A DNA stretch of 64,000 nucleotides from Pseudomonas sp. ATCC 13867 (GCF_000349845.1 NC_020829.1:5339001-5403000); one strand, 5' to 3'. Numbered from the stretch's first letter, positions 8,408 to 17,105 are shown. The notes: generated from the letters alone by a model not told the origin. Program-made: numbers and translations.

Positions 8408-9820
8408 CTAGCCCAGCGCGGAGAGCACGAAAGGCGCGCCCTCGAGCGGGGTGTCCGGCAACGACGGCGTCGCTTGCGGCGCATGGCCGGCCAGGTGTTC
8501 CTGGAGGGCTTCGATGACCCGGCCGCTGGCGTCGTGGTGGAACTGCCAGACACCGTAGATGCGGCTGTCGAAGGAACGCTCGCTGCCGAGCATCGGGTTG
8601 GCCGCCAGTCCCGAACCCAGGCCGAAGCTGTACAGCCCGTGAATCGGCTGACCACTGAGGTCGTGCAGGCGGCCGGCGGCGTCGGAGTCCAGTCCGCCCT
8701 TGCTCTCGCGTACCTGCAACGGTTCACCGTTGGCGCGGCGCAGCGCCGGCAGGCAGGGCTGGTAACCGATGGCCTGGACCATCACGCCCGGCTCGCTGCA
8801 GCACTGCTCCAGGCGCTCGCGGACGGCGGGCGAGCGGTCTTCCAGGCGCAGCAGCTCGACCTTCACCCGGGTGCCGCTGACATGGCCATTGGCGAGCACG
8901 TCGCTGCCCACCTGGTGGGCGCGATAACGCAACCCGCCGGAGCGGTTGACCCGGCCGGACACCGGGCACACGTCCATGCCCTCGTCCACCGTGTAGCCGG
9001 CGGCGCGGGCTTCCTCGGCGCTCTCGAAGAACAGGCGGATCGGCGCGCGATGCAACAGGGTCAGTTGCTCGAGCCCCAGGCAGTCGAGGGCGCAGGCCAG
9101 GTTGTCGAGCACCGAGAAGGCGCTGTGCGAACCACCGACCACGGTGAAGTGGCTACCCGGGGTCACGCGGTCGCTGAACAGCTCCACCAGCTCGGCGGGG
9201 CTGAGGCTGAGCAGCGCATCGGAGGAATAGACGATGGGGCCGTCGGACGTCAGGTGCAGGTCCTGCTCGGCAAGGCTCCAATGCAGGTACTCGCGGTTCT
9301 GCCGGCCACCGAGGTTGAGCACCAGGCCGCCCGCCGCCGCCTGCCAGGAGCAGGAACCGCTGCGCAAGGCCAACTGGAAGGTACCGTCGTCCTGGGCGGT
9401 GATCTTCTCGATACGGGTACCCAGCGCGACCTCGACACCCAGGTGACGGGTGACGTAGCGCATGAACAGCGTCGAGGCGTGGGCCAGCAGCTCGCCCACT
9501 TGCGTGAGCATCGGCGCGCCATGAGGGTCGTTGCGCAGGGCGCGGAATGCTGCGGAATGTTCCAGCGGCGCAAAGATCGGCAGCAGCGCCGGATCGCGCA
9601 GGCAGTCGAGGAACACGTCACCCACCGAGTTGGCGGTGATGTGGTAGTCCCCCAGCCGACCACGGCCAACCGCCAGCGCAGCATCCACCACCAGCAGGCC
9701 GGAGCGCGCCAGGCTGGCCAGCGCGCCGGTCTTGTAAGCGTTGAACAGGAAGCCCATGCCTGCCGGGCCTGCACCACCGACCACACAGGCATAGTTGGAG
9801 CGAAAGGATTGATCAGTCAT
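8408..9820 (-). CDS. FAD-dependent oxidoreductase, first gene of the polysaccharide operon
   Basis: The 470-aa protein has an N-terminal FAD Rossmann motif (CVVGGAGPAGMGFLF, about residues 12-26) and a second dinucleotide motif (FTVVGGSHSAFSVL, middle of the protein). This two-Rossmann layout is found in flavin monooxygenases of the lysine/ornithine-hydroxylase type and in pyridine-nucleotide disulfide-type oxidoreductases. The C-terminus has a second FAD contact region (GLYSFGLGSGLA). In this context it could oxidise a sugar or a substituent, or a linked small molecule; I cannot name the substrate. The start has an AGGGAG site eight bases upstream and is preceded by an unusually long leader. 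It is an atypical member for a glycan operon. Confidence 0.75.
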   Translation of the reverse strand: MTDQSFRSNYACVVGGAGPAGMGFLFNAYKTGALASLARSGLLVVDAALAVGRGRLGDYHITANSVGDVFLDCLRDPALLPIFAPLEHSAAFRALRNDPHGAPMLTQVGELLAHASTLFMRYVTRHLGVEVALGTRIEKITAQDDGTFQLALRSGSCSWQAAAGGLVLNLGGRQNREYLHWSLAEQDLHLTSDGPIVYSSDALLSLSPAELVELFSDRVTPGSHFTVVGGSHSAFSVLDNLACALDCLGLEQLTLLHRAPIRLFFESAEEARAAGYTVDEGMDVCPVSGRVNRSGGLRYRAHQVGSDVLANGHVSGTRVKVELLRLEDRSPAVRERLEQCCSEPGVMVQAIGYQPCLPALRRANGEPLQVRESKGGLDSDAAGRLHDLSGQPIHGLYSFGLGSGLAANPMLGSERSFDSRIYGVWQFHHDASGRVIEALQEHLAGHAPQATPSLPDTPLEGAPFVLSALG

Positions 9821-10350
9821 CAGCCTGACTCCCTAGCGAGCGCGGGCGCAGCGGGCCGCGCGGCTCTCGTCGTGATGCCGGCTCGACCGGCCGGTAAGGG
9901 GCGCGCGCTCGCGCCGGAATCCCGTCACCCGCTTCGGGTGCTCGGTCATGGCAGGGACGGGGTGCGTGAACGGCACAGCGCGGGCGAGTGCCGGAGAGAA
10001 AACCTCGGAAACAGACCGAAGTTGCAGTTTCTGCGATAGGGGAAATCGCGATTGGTGCTTTTGAAGTTCAACTGGAAGTGCAAAACCCGTGGAACTTCGC
10101 AGAGAGGGATAAATACCTTTGGCGACACTTCCGCAGGCCCGATAGAACCTATTGGGAAACTCGTAAATATTGACGCCTGTCTTCCTGGCGGTTCCGCCGG
10201 AGGCGTACCGCTGCGCAATAGCGGGGGGATTACCGGCGGTTTCGACGGAATCTGAAGTTCCGTCCGCCGTCTTCTTCTCTTTGGTCATCGACAGTGGCTC
10301 CGCTCACGGAGGTCGCTGTGCGCCGGGCCTTTCGGCAAAATTCGAAGACA

Positions 10351-10361
10351 AGGCTACCGCC
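10351..10361 (-). promoter_or_regulatory. ops-like element, downstream copy
   Basis: Read in the direction of transcription the sequence is GGCGGTAGCCT, a full match to the ops core GGCGGTAGNNT including the GCGGTAGC segment that forms the small non-template hairpin seen by RfaH. It lies about 530 bases upstream of the first gene and about 290 bases after the predicted start site. Confidence 0.7.
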
Positions 10362-10439
10362 CGAGTTCGAATGACCCGATTCAATCAACGATTGGTCAAC
10401 TGCTTATCCCTGGATATGGCCGTTACTTTTCATCGGGCA

Positions 10440-10450
10440 AAGCTACCGCC
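10440..10450 (-). promoter_or_regulatory. ops-like element, upstream copy
   Basis: Read in the direction of transcription it is GGCGGTAGCTT, again a full match to GGCGGTAGNNT and followed by TG. It sits 89 bases before the other copy. Both are on the sense strand of the leader of an operon that encodes an RfaH-like protein, which makes chance occurrence unlikely. Confidence 0.75.
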
Positions 10451-10651
10451 CTTCGGCCAACTCCGAAAATCTGGAAAACGACAGCAAAAAATATCTCGCT
10501 TCCGTTGCGGCCAAGGCGACGGAAGTGCTCGTGCGGAGGACAGGAGGTGGCGGGAAGACAGGGGGTGGATCGAATCTTCCGTGACACGCTGCTCGTGTGA
10601 CAAATCCCCTGGTGTCTCATCCAGACACCACACGATATTGCTATGTGATTA

Positions 10652-10680
10652 GTAATAGGGGGGTGCCTTGGGCATGTCAA
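10652..10680 (-). promoter_or_regulatory. Predicted sigma-70 promoter of the polysaccharide operon
   Basis: On the minus strand a perfect -35 box TTGACA (10675-10680) is followed after 17 bases by TATTAC (10652-10657), a 4/6 match to the -10 consensus. Transcription would start near 10645 and run into the leader with both ops-like elements. An inverted repeat AATACCA/TGGTATT (10773-10779 and 10813-10819) lies upstream and could bind a regulator. Confidence 0.55.
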
Positions 10681-10837
10681 TCCATGAAACACGGAACCGC
10701 CAATAATCCGACAAGAGGCAACATGGAGCTTGTAACCTGTTGTTTTACAAGATGCCAATTTAATGACACCCCAATACCAACGGTCCGACTTATCCACACC
10801 CTGATGCACACATGGTATTAGTCGAAAAGTATTAATC

Positions 10838-10861
10838 CTGCCACCCTGGTACGGGCGGCAG
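10838..10861 (-). terminator. Stem-loop after the diguanylate cyclase gene
   Basis: CTGCCGCCC and GGGTGGCAG can pair (one G-U) around the six-base loop GTACCA, five bases after the stop of the GGDEF gene. The T-tract that follows is weak, so termination may be partial and some read-through into the polysaccharide operon is possible. Confidence 0.45.
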
Positions 10862-10865
10862 TGTT

Positions 10866-11837
10866 TCATCCTTGAACCATGCGGTCCTTGCCGGTGCGTT
10901 TTGCCTGATACAACGCTGCATCGGCACGGCTGTAGAGAGCCGACAGGTTCTGATCGTCCGGCTGCAGCAAAGTCAGTCCCTGGCTGATGGTCACGCTGAA
11001 GAAATGCTCGGCCTCGTTGAAGCGCAGACGCTGAACTTCCCGTTGCAGGCGTTCGCCGATCTGCCGCGCCATCGTCTCGTCGCACCCCGGCAGCAGCACG
11101 GCGAACTCCTCGCCGCCGATACGGCCGAACAGGTCCCCCCGGCGCAACGCGCCCGCGCCGCTCTGGGCGATGCGCTGCAATACCACGTCGCCCACCTGGT
11201 GGCCGTAGGCGTCGTTGATCTTCTTGAAGTCGTCGACATCCAGCAGCAGGAATGCCAGCGAGGTGGACGTCGCCTTGCAGTCGCGGAACGCCTGCTCGGC
11301 GCTGTCGAAGAAGTAGCGGCGGTTGCTGCTCTGGGTCAGCACGTCGGTGGTGGCCAGGCGGTGCAGCTCGGTCTCCATGTGCTTCTTGTCGGTGATGTCG
11401 TCGGCGATACCGACGATCATCTGCGGCAGCCCGGCCTCGCTGTGCTGGCTGACGAAGCACTTGTCGCTCAGCCAGCGCACCTCGCCGTCGGCACGCAGGA
11501 TACGGTACTCGCGATGCTCGATGGCGCCGCGTTCGAGCACTTCCCGCAGGCTGTCCTGGGCGTAGTCCAGGTCATCGGGATAGATGCAGTTGCGCCACTC
11601 GTTGTAATCGGCCAGCAGCAGGGCCGCGGAACGCCCGAAGATGCGTTCGTAGGCGGGGCTGACATAGACCATGCGCTGGGCCTGCCAGTCGAGGGCCCAG
11701 AGTACCGAATTGACGCTGGCCAGCAGCGCGCTGAAGAGCTGCTCGCGCTCCTTGAGCCGCTGCACCTCGGCGCGGCTGTGCAGCAGCGCCAGCAAGGCTT
11801 CATCCTGATCCACAGGCATCTTGTTCTGTTCATCCAT
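10866..11837 (-). CDS. PAS-GGDEF diguanylate cyclase
   Basis: The 323-aa soluble protein has a short N-terminal coiled region, a PAS domain (about 35-155; WALDWQAQRMVYVSPAYERI and the PAC motif EYRILRADGEVRWLSDK) and a GGDEF domain. The active site reads GGEEF (241-245), an active-type variant. An I-site RRGD (232-235) sits five residues before it, so product inhibition by c-di-GMP is expected. It makes c-di-GMP from two GTP, probably in response to a ligand or redox cue sensed by the PAS domain. It lies directly upstream of the polysaccharide operon in the same orientation, which suggests, but does not prove, local control of polymer synthesis. Confidence 0.93.
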   Translation of the reverse strand: MDEQNKMPVDQDEALLALLHSRAEVQRLKEREQLFSALLASVNSVLWALDWQAQRMVYVSPAYERIFGRSAALLLADYNEWRNCIYPDDLDYAQDSLREVLERGAIEHREYRILRADGEVRWLSDKCFVSQHSEAGLPQMIVGIADDITDKKHMETELHRLATTDVLTQSSNRRYFFDSAEQAFRDCKATSTSLAFLLLDVDDFKKINDAYGHQVGDVVLQRIAQSGAGALRRGDLFGRIGGEEFAVLLPGCDETMARQIGERLQREVQRLRFNEAEHFFSVTISQGLTLLQPDDQNLSALYSRADAALYQAKRTGKDRMVQG

Positions 11838-11906
11838 GTATGGGCGCCCTCCCGCTCATCGACCGGGACTATGACCGCACGCTACGCCAGAGCGTTGCAA
11901 AATAAA

Positions 11907-11936
11907 CGAAAAGCCCGCCGAACGGCGGGCTTTTCG
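11907..11936 (-). terminator. Intrinsic terminator of desA
   Basis: A perfect 14-base inverted repeat (CGAAAAGCCCGCCG / CGGCGGGCTTTTCG) with an AA loop lies 38 bases after the desA stop and is followed on the minus strand by TTTATTTTG. Confidence 0.88.
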
Positions 11937-11973
11937 TCACTGGCTGCGCATCGCCCGAGGACGATGTCGCGCG

Positions 11974-13155
11974 TTACATGGCGGGGCGCAGCGAGTAGGT
12001 CTTGAGCTGCTCGGCGAACTCCTTCAGCGACTGGATGCCGCTGGCTTCCGCCTCCTGCACCCACTGCTTGATCGCCGCCAGCATGTCGTGGCCGTTGGCG
12101 CTGGTCTTCACCCAGATCTGCTGCAGGGCCAGGCGCCTCTCGTAGATCACCTTCAGCGCCGCACTCTGGGCCAGCAGGTCCTGGATGCGCGCATGGTGGC
12201 GCTCTTCCAGCAGGCTGGTTTCACGCGACAGCAGGCGCTTGGCGCGGCGGAACAGGTGGCGCACCGACTCGTCGGCCTTGGCCAGTTCCTGCTTCACCAG
12301 CGGGCCGATCACCAGCTTGCGGTACTGGGCCATGATCTGGAAACGGTTGTTGAGGATGGCCATCGCGGTGTCCATGTCCAGGCTGCCCTTGCCTTCCACG
12401 CGGTGGGCAATCGGTGCCACGCGGGCCACCCTGGCCAAGCGCAGGAAGCTGAACAGCTTGATCCAGGCCCAGCCCAGGTCGAACTCCCAGGTCTTCACCG
12501 ACAGCTTCGCCGAGTTCGGGTAGGTGTGGTGGTTGTTGTGCAGCTCCTCGCCGCCGATCAGGATGCCCCAGGGCACCAGGTTGGTGGCGGCGTCGCGGCA
12601 TTCGAAGTTGCGGTAGCCGATGGCGTGGCCCAGGCCGTTGATCACGCCGGCGGCCCAGACGGGGATCCACATCATCTGCACGGCCCAGACGGTCATGCCG
12701 AGGGCGCCGAACAGGGCGAGGTCGATGATCGCCATCAGCACGATGCCGCCGATGGGGAAGCGCGAGTAGAGGTTGCGCTCCAGCCAGTCATCCGGGCAGT
12801 TCTTGCCGTAGATGCGCAGGGTCTCCTCGTTCTTCGCTTCCTCGCGGTAAAGCTCGGCGCCACGGCGCAGGACGGTGCCCAGGCCCTTGTACACCGGACT
12901 ATGCGGGTCGTCGGCGGTTTCGCACTTGGCGTGGTGCTTGCGGTGGATGGCGGTCCACTCGCGGGTGTTCATGGCGGTGGTCATCCACAGCCAGAAACGG
13001 AAGAAATGCTGCAGCGCCGGGTGCAGCTCGAGTGCCCGGTGCGCCGAATAGCGGTGCAGATAGACGGTGACGCTGACGATGGTGATATGGGTCAGGACCA
13101 GGGTGACCGCCACCAACTGCCACGGCGACAGATCAAGAAAACCGTTGTACCACAT
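11974..13155 (-). CDS. desA: Delta-9 acyl-lipid fatty acid desaturase
   Basis: The 393-aa integral-membrane di-iron desaturase has the three histidine boxes HRYSAHR (about 34), HRKHH (about 72) and HNNHH (about 206), and hydrophobic segments between them. It corresponds to P. aeruginosa DesA (PA0286), which introduces a cis-9 double bond into acyl chains of existing phospholipids using O2 and electrons from a ferredoxin/reductase, adjusting membrane fluidity. Compared with many desaturases it has a long C-terminal helical extension (about 130 residues, rich in Arg, Glu and Ala). The next gene is divergent; its order with the PAS-GGDEF-EAL gene and sulfate genes matches what I remember from PAO1 (PA0280-PA0286). 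Confidence 0.9.
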   Translation of the reverse strand: MWYNGFLDLSPWQLVAVTLVLTHITIVSVTVYLHRYSAHRALELHPALQHFFRFWLWMTTAMNTREWTAIHRKHHAKCETADDPHSPVYKGLGTVLRRGAELYREEAKNEETLRIYGKNCPDDWLERNLYSRFPIGGIVLMAIIDLALFGALGMTVWAVQMMWIPVWAAGVINGLGHAIGYRNFECRDAATNLVPWGILIGGEELHNNHHTYPNSAKLSVKTWEFDLGWAWIKLFSFLRLARVARVAPIAHRVEGKGSLDMDTAMAILNNRFQIMAQYRKLVIGPLVKQELAKADESVRHLFRRAKRLLSRETSLLEERHHARIQDLLAQSAALKVIYERRLALQQIWVKTSANGHDMLAAIKQWVQEAEASGIQSLKEFAEQLKTYSLRPAM

Positions 13156-13323
13156 GGTCGATAATGAACCTCGAAAGGGGGTGTGAAAGACCGACCTCGT
13201 CAGACAAGGTCAGCTCGCATTATCACCAAGCGGGTGTGGAAAACCATCCGGTCTTTTAGATAAGAACGACCGTCACCGGGCATCCTTTATACTGCACAGC
13301 CAATATCTTCGCCTTGCCACTGC

Positions 13324-15597
13324 ATGAACCCTCGTCTTAGCGCCCTTCGCATCAGCCTGCTGTACCTGGTGCTCGCTGCCCTCTGGATGCTGCTGGGTGA
13401 CCATTGGTTACACATGGCCTTCAGCGAGCCGGCCCAGACCCTGCGTTGGATGACCACCAAGAAGTTCGTGTTCCTGGGCGTCAGCGCGCTGCTGCTGTTC
13501 CTGCTGCTGCACCAGCAGTTCCGCCGCCAGCAGGCGACCCTGAGCGCCCTGTCCGACCGCGAGGAACGCCTGAACCGCGCGCTGAACGTGGTCGAGGACG
13601 GCGTCTGGGACTGGGACCTGCGCACCCATCGCGTCTACTACTCGCAGGGCTACGCCAACCTGATCGGCCTGCCCAGCGAACGCCTGAGCGACGATTTCCT
13701 GCTCTGGGAAAACCGCCTCCACCCCGAAGACCGCAGCGCCACCCTCGCCGCCTACCAGGAGCACATCGACGGTCTGAGCGAACGGCTCGACTGCGTCTAC
13801 CGCATCCTCCACAGCCATGGCGGCTATCGCTGGATCCACTCACGCGGCCGCGTCGAGCGGGGCGCCGACGGCGAAGCTCTGCGCATGACCGGCATCAGCC
13901 GCGACATCACCCGCCAGCGCAGCAACGAGGATCACCTGCGCCAGGCCGCGGCGGTGTTCGAGGCAACCCAGGAAGGCCTGCTGGTCACTGACAGCCGCGG
14001 CATCATCGTGCACATCAATCCATCGTTCTCGCGCATCACCGGCTACCAGGCAGAGGACGTGCTCGGCGCCCAGCCGTCGATCCTCAAGTCCGGACGGCAG
14101 GGCGCCGCCTTCTATCGCCGCATGTGGGAATCCCTGCTGCGTGACGACGTGTGGAGCGGCGAGATCTGGAACCGTCGCAAGAGTGGCGAGGTGTACCCGC
14201 AATGGCAGCACATCCGCGCGGTGCGCAACGAACAGGGCGAACTGACCCACTACGTGGCGGTGTTCTCCGACCTCAGCAGCCTCAAGCGCTCGCAGCATGA
14301 GCTGGACTTCCTCGCCCACCATGACCCGCTCACCGGCCTGCCCAACCGCCTGCTGCTGCGCGAACGCATCGAGCAGGCGCTGGCCCGCGCCGAACGCGAA
14401 CAGGGCGGCGGCGCCCTGCTGAGCATCGACCTGGACCATTTCAAGCACATCAACGACAGCCTCGGGCACAGCACCGGCGACCTGCTGATCAAGGCCGTCG
14501 CCGAACGCCTGCAAACCTGCCTCGACGAGCGTTGTACCCTGGCGCGCCTGGGCGGCGACGAATTCGCGGTGATCCTCGAAAGCCCCCGGCAACAGCACGC
14601 CAGCAGCCTCGCCCAGCGCCTGCTGGAAGCGATGGATCCGCCCTTCGAGGTCAACGGGCAGACCATCTACATGTCCGTCAGCCTCGGCGTGAGCCTGTTC
14701 CCCGAGGACGCGCGCAACGTCGATCACCTGATGCAGCACGCCGACGCCGCGCTGTTCCAGGCCAAGGCCAGCGGGCGCAGCCTGTATGCCTTCTACACCC
14801 CGGAACTGACCGCCCGCGCGCGCTCCCACGTACAGGTGGAAGCGGCCCTGCGCCACGCGCTGGACCACAACGAACTGCGCATCTATTTCCAGCCGGTCCA
14901 CGACCTGCTCAGCGGGCGCATGATCGGCGTCGAGTCGCTGGTGCGCTGGCAACACCCGCAGCGCGGCCTGGTGTCGCCCAGCGAGTTCATCCCGGTGGCC
15001 GAGGAATGCGGGTTGATCACCGCGCTCGACGCCTGGATGCTCGACCAGGCCTGCCGGCAGATGCGCGCCTGGCTCGATACGGGCATCGCCCTGGACTACA
15101 TCGCGGTGAACGTCTCCAGCCGCCTGTTCGGCCGTGGCGGGCTGGAGCAGCGGGTGGCGCTGGCCCTGGAGCAGAGCGGCCTGGAGCCCCATCACCTGGA
15201 GCTGGAGATCACCGAGAGCGCGGTGATGCAGAACTTCGACCAGGCCCTGGAACTGCTCTGCCAGCTGCGCCTGCTCGGCGTGCACCTGGCCATCGACGAC
15301 TTCGGCACCGGCTATTCCTCGCTGATGCGCCTCAAGCGCATGCCGGTACACAAGTTGAAGATCGACCAGGGTTTCATCGCCGGGCTGCCCGACGAAGCCG
15401 AGGACGCCGCCATCGCCTGCGCGGTGATCGCCCTGGGGCAGAGCATGGGCCTGCGGGTAGTCGCCGAAGGCATCGAACGGCCGGACCAGGCCGCCTTCCT
15501 CCTCACCCATGCCTGCGATTTCGGCCAGGGCTACTGGTACGGCAAGCCGCAGCCCGCCGAGGCCCTGCTGGCGAAGCTGCCACGCAACCCCGGCTGA
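13324..15597 (+). CDS. Membrane PAS-PAS-GGDEF-EAL protein, probable c-di-GMP phosphodiesterase
   Basis: The 757-aa protein has two N-terminal membrane helices (about 9-28 and 46-65), two PAS domains (about 80-190 and 200-320, each with a PAC motif), a GGDEF domain with intact GGDEF (410-414) and an EAL domain. The RxxD I-site is absent (DERC at the equivalent place). The EAL signature reads ESL (537-539), but downstream catalytic motifs are present: TESAVMQN, DDFGTGYSS (from 658), KIDQGFI and AEGIE. It therefore probably degrades c-di-GMP, with the GGDEF part as GTP sensor or cyclase. It is the counterpart of PA0285, which I recall as PipA. It is transcribed divergently from desA. Confidence 0.9.
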   Translation: MNPRLSALRISLLYLVLAALWMLLGDHWLHMAFSEPAQTLRWMTTKKFVFLGVSALLLFLLLHQQFRRQQATLSALSDREERLNRALNVVEDGVWDWDLRTHRVYYSQGYANLIGLPSERLSDDFLLWENRLHPEDRSATLAAYQEHIDGLSERLDCVYRILHSHGGYRWIHSRGRVERGADGEALRMTGISRDITRQRSNEDHLRQAAAVFEATQEGLLVTDSRGIIVHINPSFSRITGYQAEDVLGAQPSILKSGRQGAAFYRRMWESLLRDDVWSGEIWNRRKSGEVYPQWQHIRAVRNEQGELTHYVAVFSDLSSLKRSQHELDFLAHHDPLTGLPNRLLLRERIEQALARAEREQGGGALLSIDLDHFKHINDSLGHSTGDLLIKAVAERLQTCLDERCTLARLGGDEFAVILESPRQQHASSLAQRLLEAMDPPFEVNGQTIYMSVSLGVSLFPEDARNVDHLMQHADAALFQAKASGRSLYAFYTPELTARARSHVQVEAALRHALDHNELRIYFQPVHDLLSGRMIGVESLVRWQHPQRGLVSPSEFIPVAEECGLITALDAWMLDQACRQMRAWLDTGIALDYIAVNVSSRLFGRGGLEQRVALALEQSGLEPHHLELEITESAVMQNFDQALELLCQLRLLGVHLAIDDFGTGYSSLMRLKRMPVHKLKIDQGFIAGLPDEAEDAAIACAVIALGQSMGLRVVAEGIERPDQAAFLLTHACDFGQGYWYGKPQPAEALLAKLPRNPG

Positions 15598-15626
15598 GCG
15601 CTTGTAAAACTTTCGGATATATAAAA

Positions 15627-15671
15627 ATTCTTAAACATTATTTTTAAGAATATTCAGCTCCTGCCTAAGAT
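15627..15671 (+). promoter_or_regulatory. Promoter region of oscA-sbp with a perfect inverted repeat
   Basis: An AT-rich island between GC-rich genes contains ATTCTTAAA (15627-15635) and its exact complement TTTAAGAAT (15643-15651), separated by seven bases. A -10-like TAAGAT follows at 15666-15671. The right arm covers the place expected for a -35 box, which is otherwise poor, so an activated promoter is likely. CysB is the obvious candidate activator for sulfur-starvation genes; this is inference. Confidence 0.5.
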
Positions 15672-15735
15672 GCGCTCACACCGCACGCGTCGTCAGTGAA
15701 ACGGCCGCCGGTCAACCCACTAGGAGCAGATACCC

Positions 15736-15918
15736 ATGAGCGCAACCCTCCGTAGCCTGGATGGCCAGGACGACGCCAACATCCTGCGAGAAGTGCAGAG
15801 CGCCCTGCGTGGCCTGCGTTTTGGCGCCGTCGAGATCACCGTGCACAACGGCCAGGTCGTGCAGATCGAGCGCAAGGAGAAATTCCGCCTGCAACAGAGC
15901 ACCGGCAAGCCAGCCTGA
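15736..15918 (+). CDS. oscA: Small YezD-family (DUF2292) sulfur-starvation protein OscA
   Basis: The 60-aa protein (MSATLRSLDG..., core GLRFGAVEITVHNGQVVQIE) matches the small DUF2292/YezD family encoded directly upstream of sbp in pseudomonads. In P. corrugata the homologue OscA is needed for organosulfur use and growth under chromate stress, which depletes sulfate. Its biochemical role is unknown. An AGGAG site lies ten bases before the ATG. It is followed after 166 bases by sbp and is very probably co-regulated with the sulfate importer. A small stem-loop (AGCCGCG/CGCGGCT) in the gap may tune expression of the downstream gene. Confidence 0.88.
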   Translation: MSATLRSLDGQDDANILREVQSALRGLRFGAVEITVHNGQVVQIERKEKFRLQQSTGKPA

Positions 15919-16084
15919 GTACCCGAGCGTTCTCGACACGTGACATGACCGGACCACCGGAGCGTCGCCATGATCGCCCTGCCCCACCGGTACTGCAGCA
16001 GCCAGCCGCGAATGCGCGGCTGACATCGCCCCGAAAACCCTGCCAGACAAACACTAGAAGACCGCATTTTTTCAGGAGCTGCAC

Positions 16085-17095
16085 ATGTCCATCCGCCGTT
16101 TCGCCCTGGCCGCCCTGGCCAGCGCACTGGTTTCCACACTGGTCGCAGGCCCGGTATCCGCCGCGACCCAACTACTGAACGTTTCCTACGACCCGACCCG
16201 CGAGCTGTACCAGGCCTACAACGCCGCCTTCATCAAGCACTGGAAGGCCCAGGGCGGCGACGACCTGATCGTGCAGCAGTCCCACGGCGGCTCCGGCAAG
16301 CAGGCCCGCGCCGTGATCGACGGCCTGAAGGCCGACGTGGTGACCCTGGCCCTGGCCGGCGACATCGACGAACTGAACAAGCTGGGCAAACTGCTGCCCG
16401 CCGACTGGCAGGCGCGCCTGCCCGACAACAGCACCCCCTACACCTCGACCATCGTGTTCCTGGTGCGCAAGGGCAACCCCAAGGGCATCAAGGACTGGGG
16501 CGACCTGACCAAGCAGGGCGTGGAAGTCATCACGCCGAACCCGAAGACCTCCGGCGGCGCCCGCTGGAACTTCCTGGCCGCCTGGGCCTGGGCCAGGAAG
16601 GCCTACGGCAGCGACGAGAAAGCCCAGGAATACGTGAAGAGCCTGTACAAGCACGTCCCGGTTCTGGACACTGGCGCCCGCGGTTCGACCATCACCTTCG
16701 TCAACAACAACATCGGCGACGTATTGCTGGCGTGGGAGAACGAAGCCTTCCTGGCCAAGAAGGAACAGGGCGGCGAGAACTTCGAGATCGTCGTGCCGTC
16801 GGTGTCCATCCTGGCCGAACCGCCGGTGGCCGTGGTCGACAAGACCGTCGACAAGAAGGGCACCCGCAAGGTCGCCGAGGAATACCTGAAGTACCTGTAC
16901 AGCGAAGAAGGCCAGCGCATCGCCGCGCAGAACTTCTACCGCCCGCGCAACGAAAAGGTCGCCGCCGAGTTCGCCCAGCAGTTCCCGAAACTCAACCTGG
17001 TGACCATCGACAAGGACTTCGGTGGCTGGAAGGTCGCGCAGCCCAAGTTCTTCAACGACGGCGGCATCTTCGACACGATCTACCAGGCGCAGTGA
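16085..17095 (+). CDS. sbp: Sulfate-binding periplasmic protein
   Basis: The 336-aa protein has a Sec signal peptide ([20 protein letters not shown], cleavage after VSA near residue 28) and the sulfate/thiosulfate-binding family pattern: [59 protein letters not shown]. It captures sulfate in the periplasm and delivers it to CysT/CysW, with CysA as ATPase. The AGGAG site precedes the ATG by about six bases. It is separated from cysT by 123 bases that include a strong stem-loop, which could allow more Sbp than membrane components. Confidence 0.95.
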   Translation: MSIRRFALAALASALVSTLVAGPVSAATQLLNVSYDPTRELYQAYNAAFIKHWKAQGGDDLIVQQSHGGSGKQARAVIDGLKADVVTLALAGDIDELNKLGKLLPADWQARLPDNSTPYTSTIVFLVRKGNPKGIKDWGDLTKQGVEVITPNPKTSGGARWNFLAAWAWARKAYGSDEKAQEYVKSLYKHVPVLDTGARGSTITFVNNNIGDVLLAWENEAFLAKKEQGGENFEIVVPSVSILAEPPVAVVDKTVDKKGTRKVAEEYLKYLYSEEGQRIAAQNFYRPRNEKVAAEFAQQFPKLNLVTIDKDFGGWKVAQPKFFNDGGIFDTIYQAQ

Positions 17096-17105
17096 TGCGC
17101 CCGGC

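Larger units (their letters stand above)
9821..10645 (-). promoter_or_regulatory. Long untranslated leader of the polysaccharide operon
   Basis: About 825 bases separate the predicted start site (near 10645) from the first gene. Compared with its surroundings, 10000-10860 is AT-rich, and I see no convincing coding sequence on either strand. It holds two ops-like elements and several small stem-loops, for example GGTGTCT/AGACACC at 10611-10629. Long leaders with ops sites are known from RfaH-controlled polysaccharide and haemolysin operons. Any extra structure or small RNA in it remains unassigned. Confidence 0.6.

Noticed and set aside
10170..10220. A third ops element near GCAGCGGTACGCC in the leader
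   Set aside because: The sequence breaks the GGCGGTAG core at two places, so it was not counted.
9833..10288. Possible 151-aa gene in the polysaccharide leader
   Set aside because: No ribosome site, no recognisable domain, composition unlike coding DNA of the region; it lies in the predicted untranslated leader.
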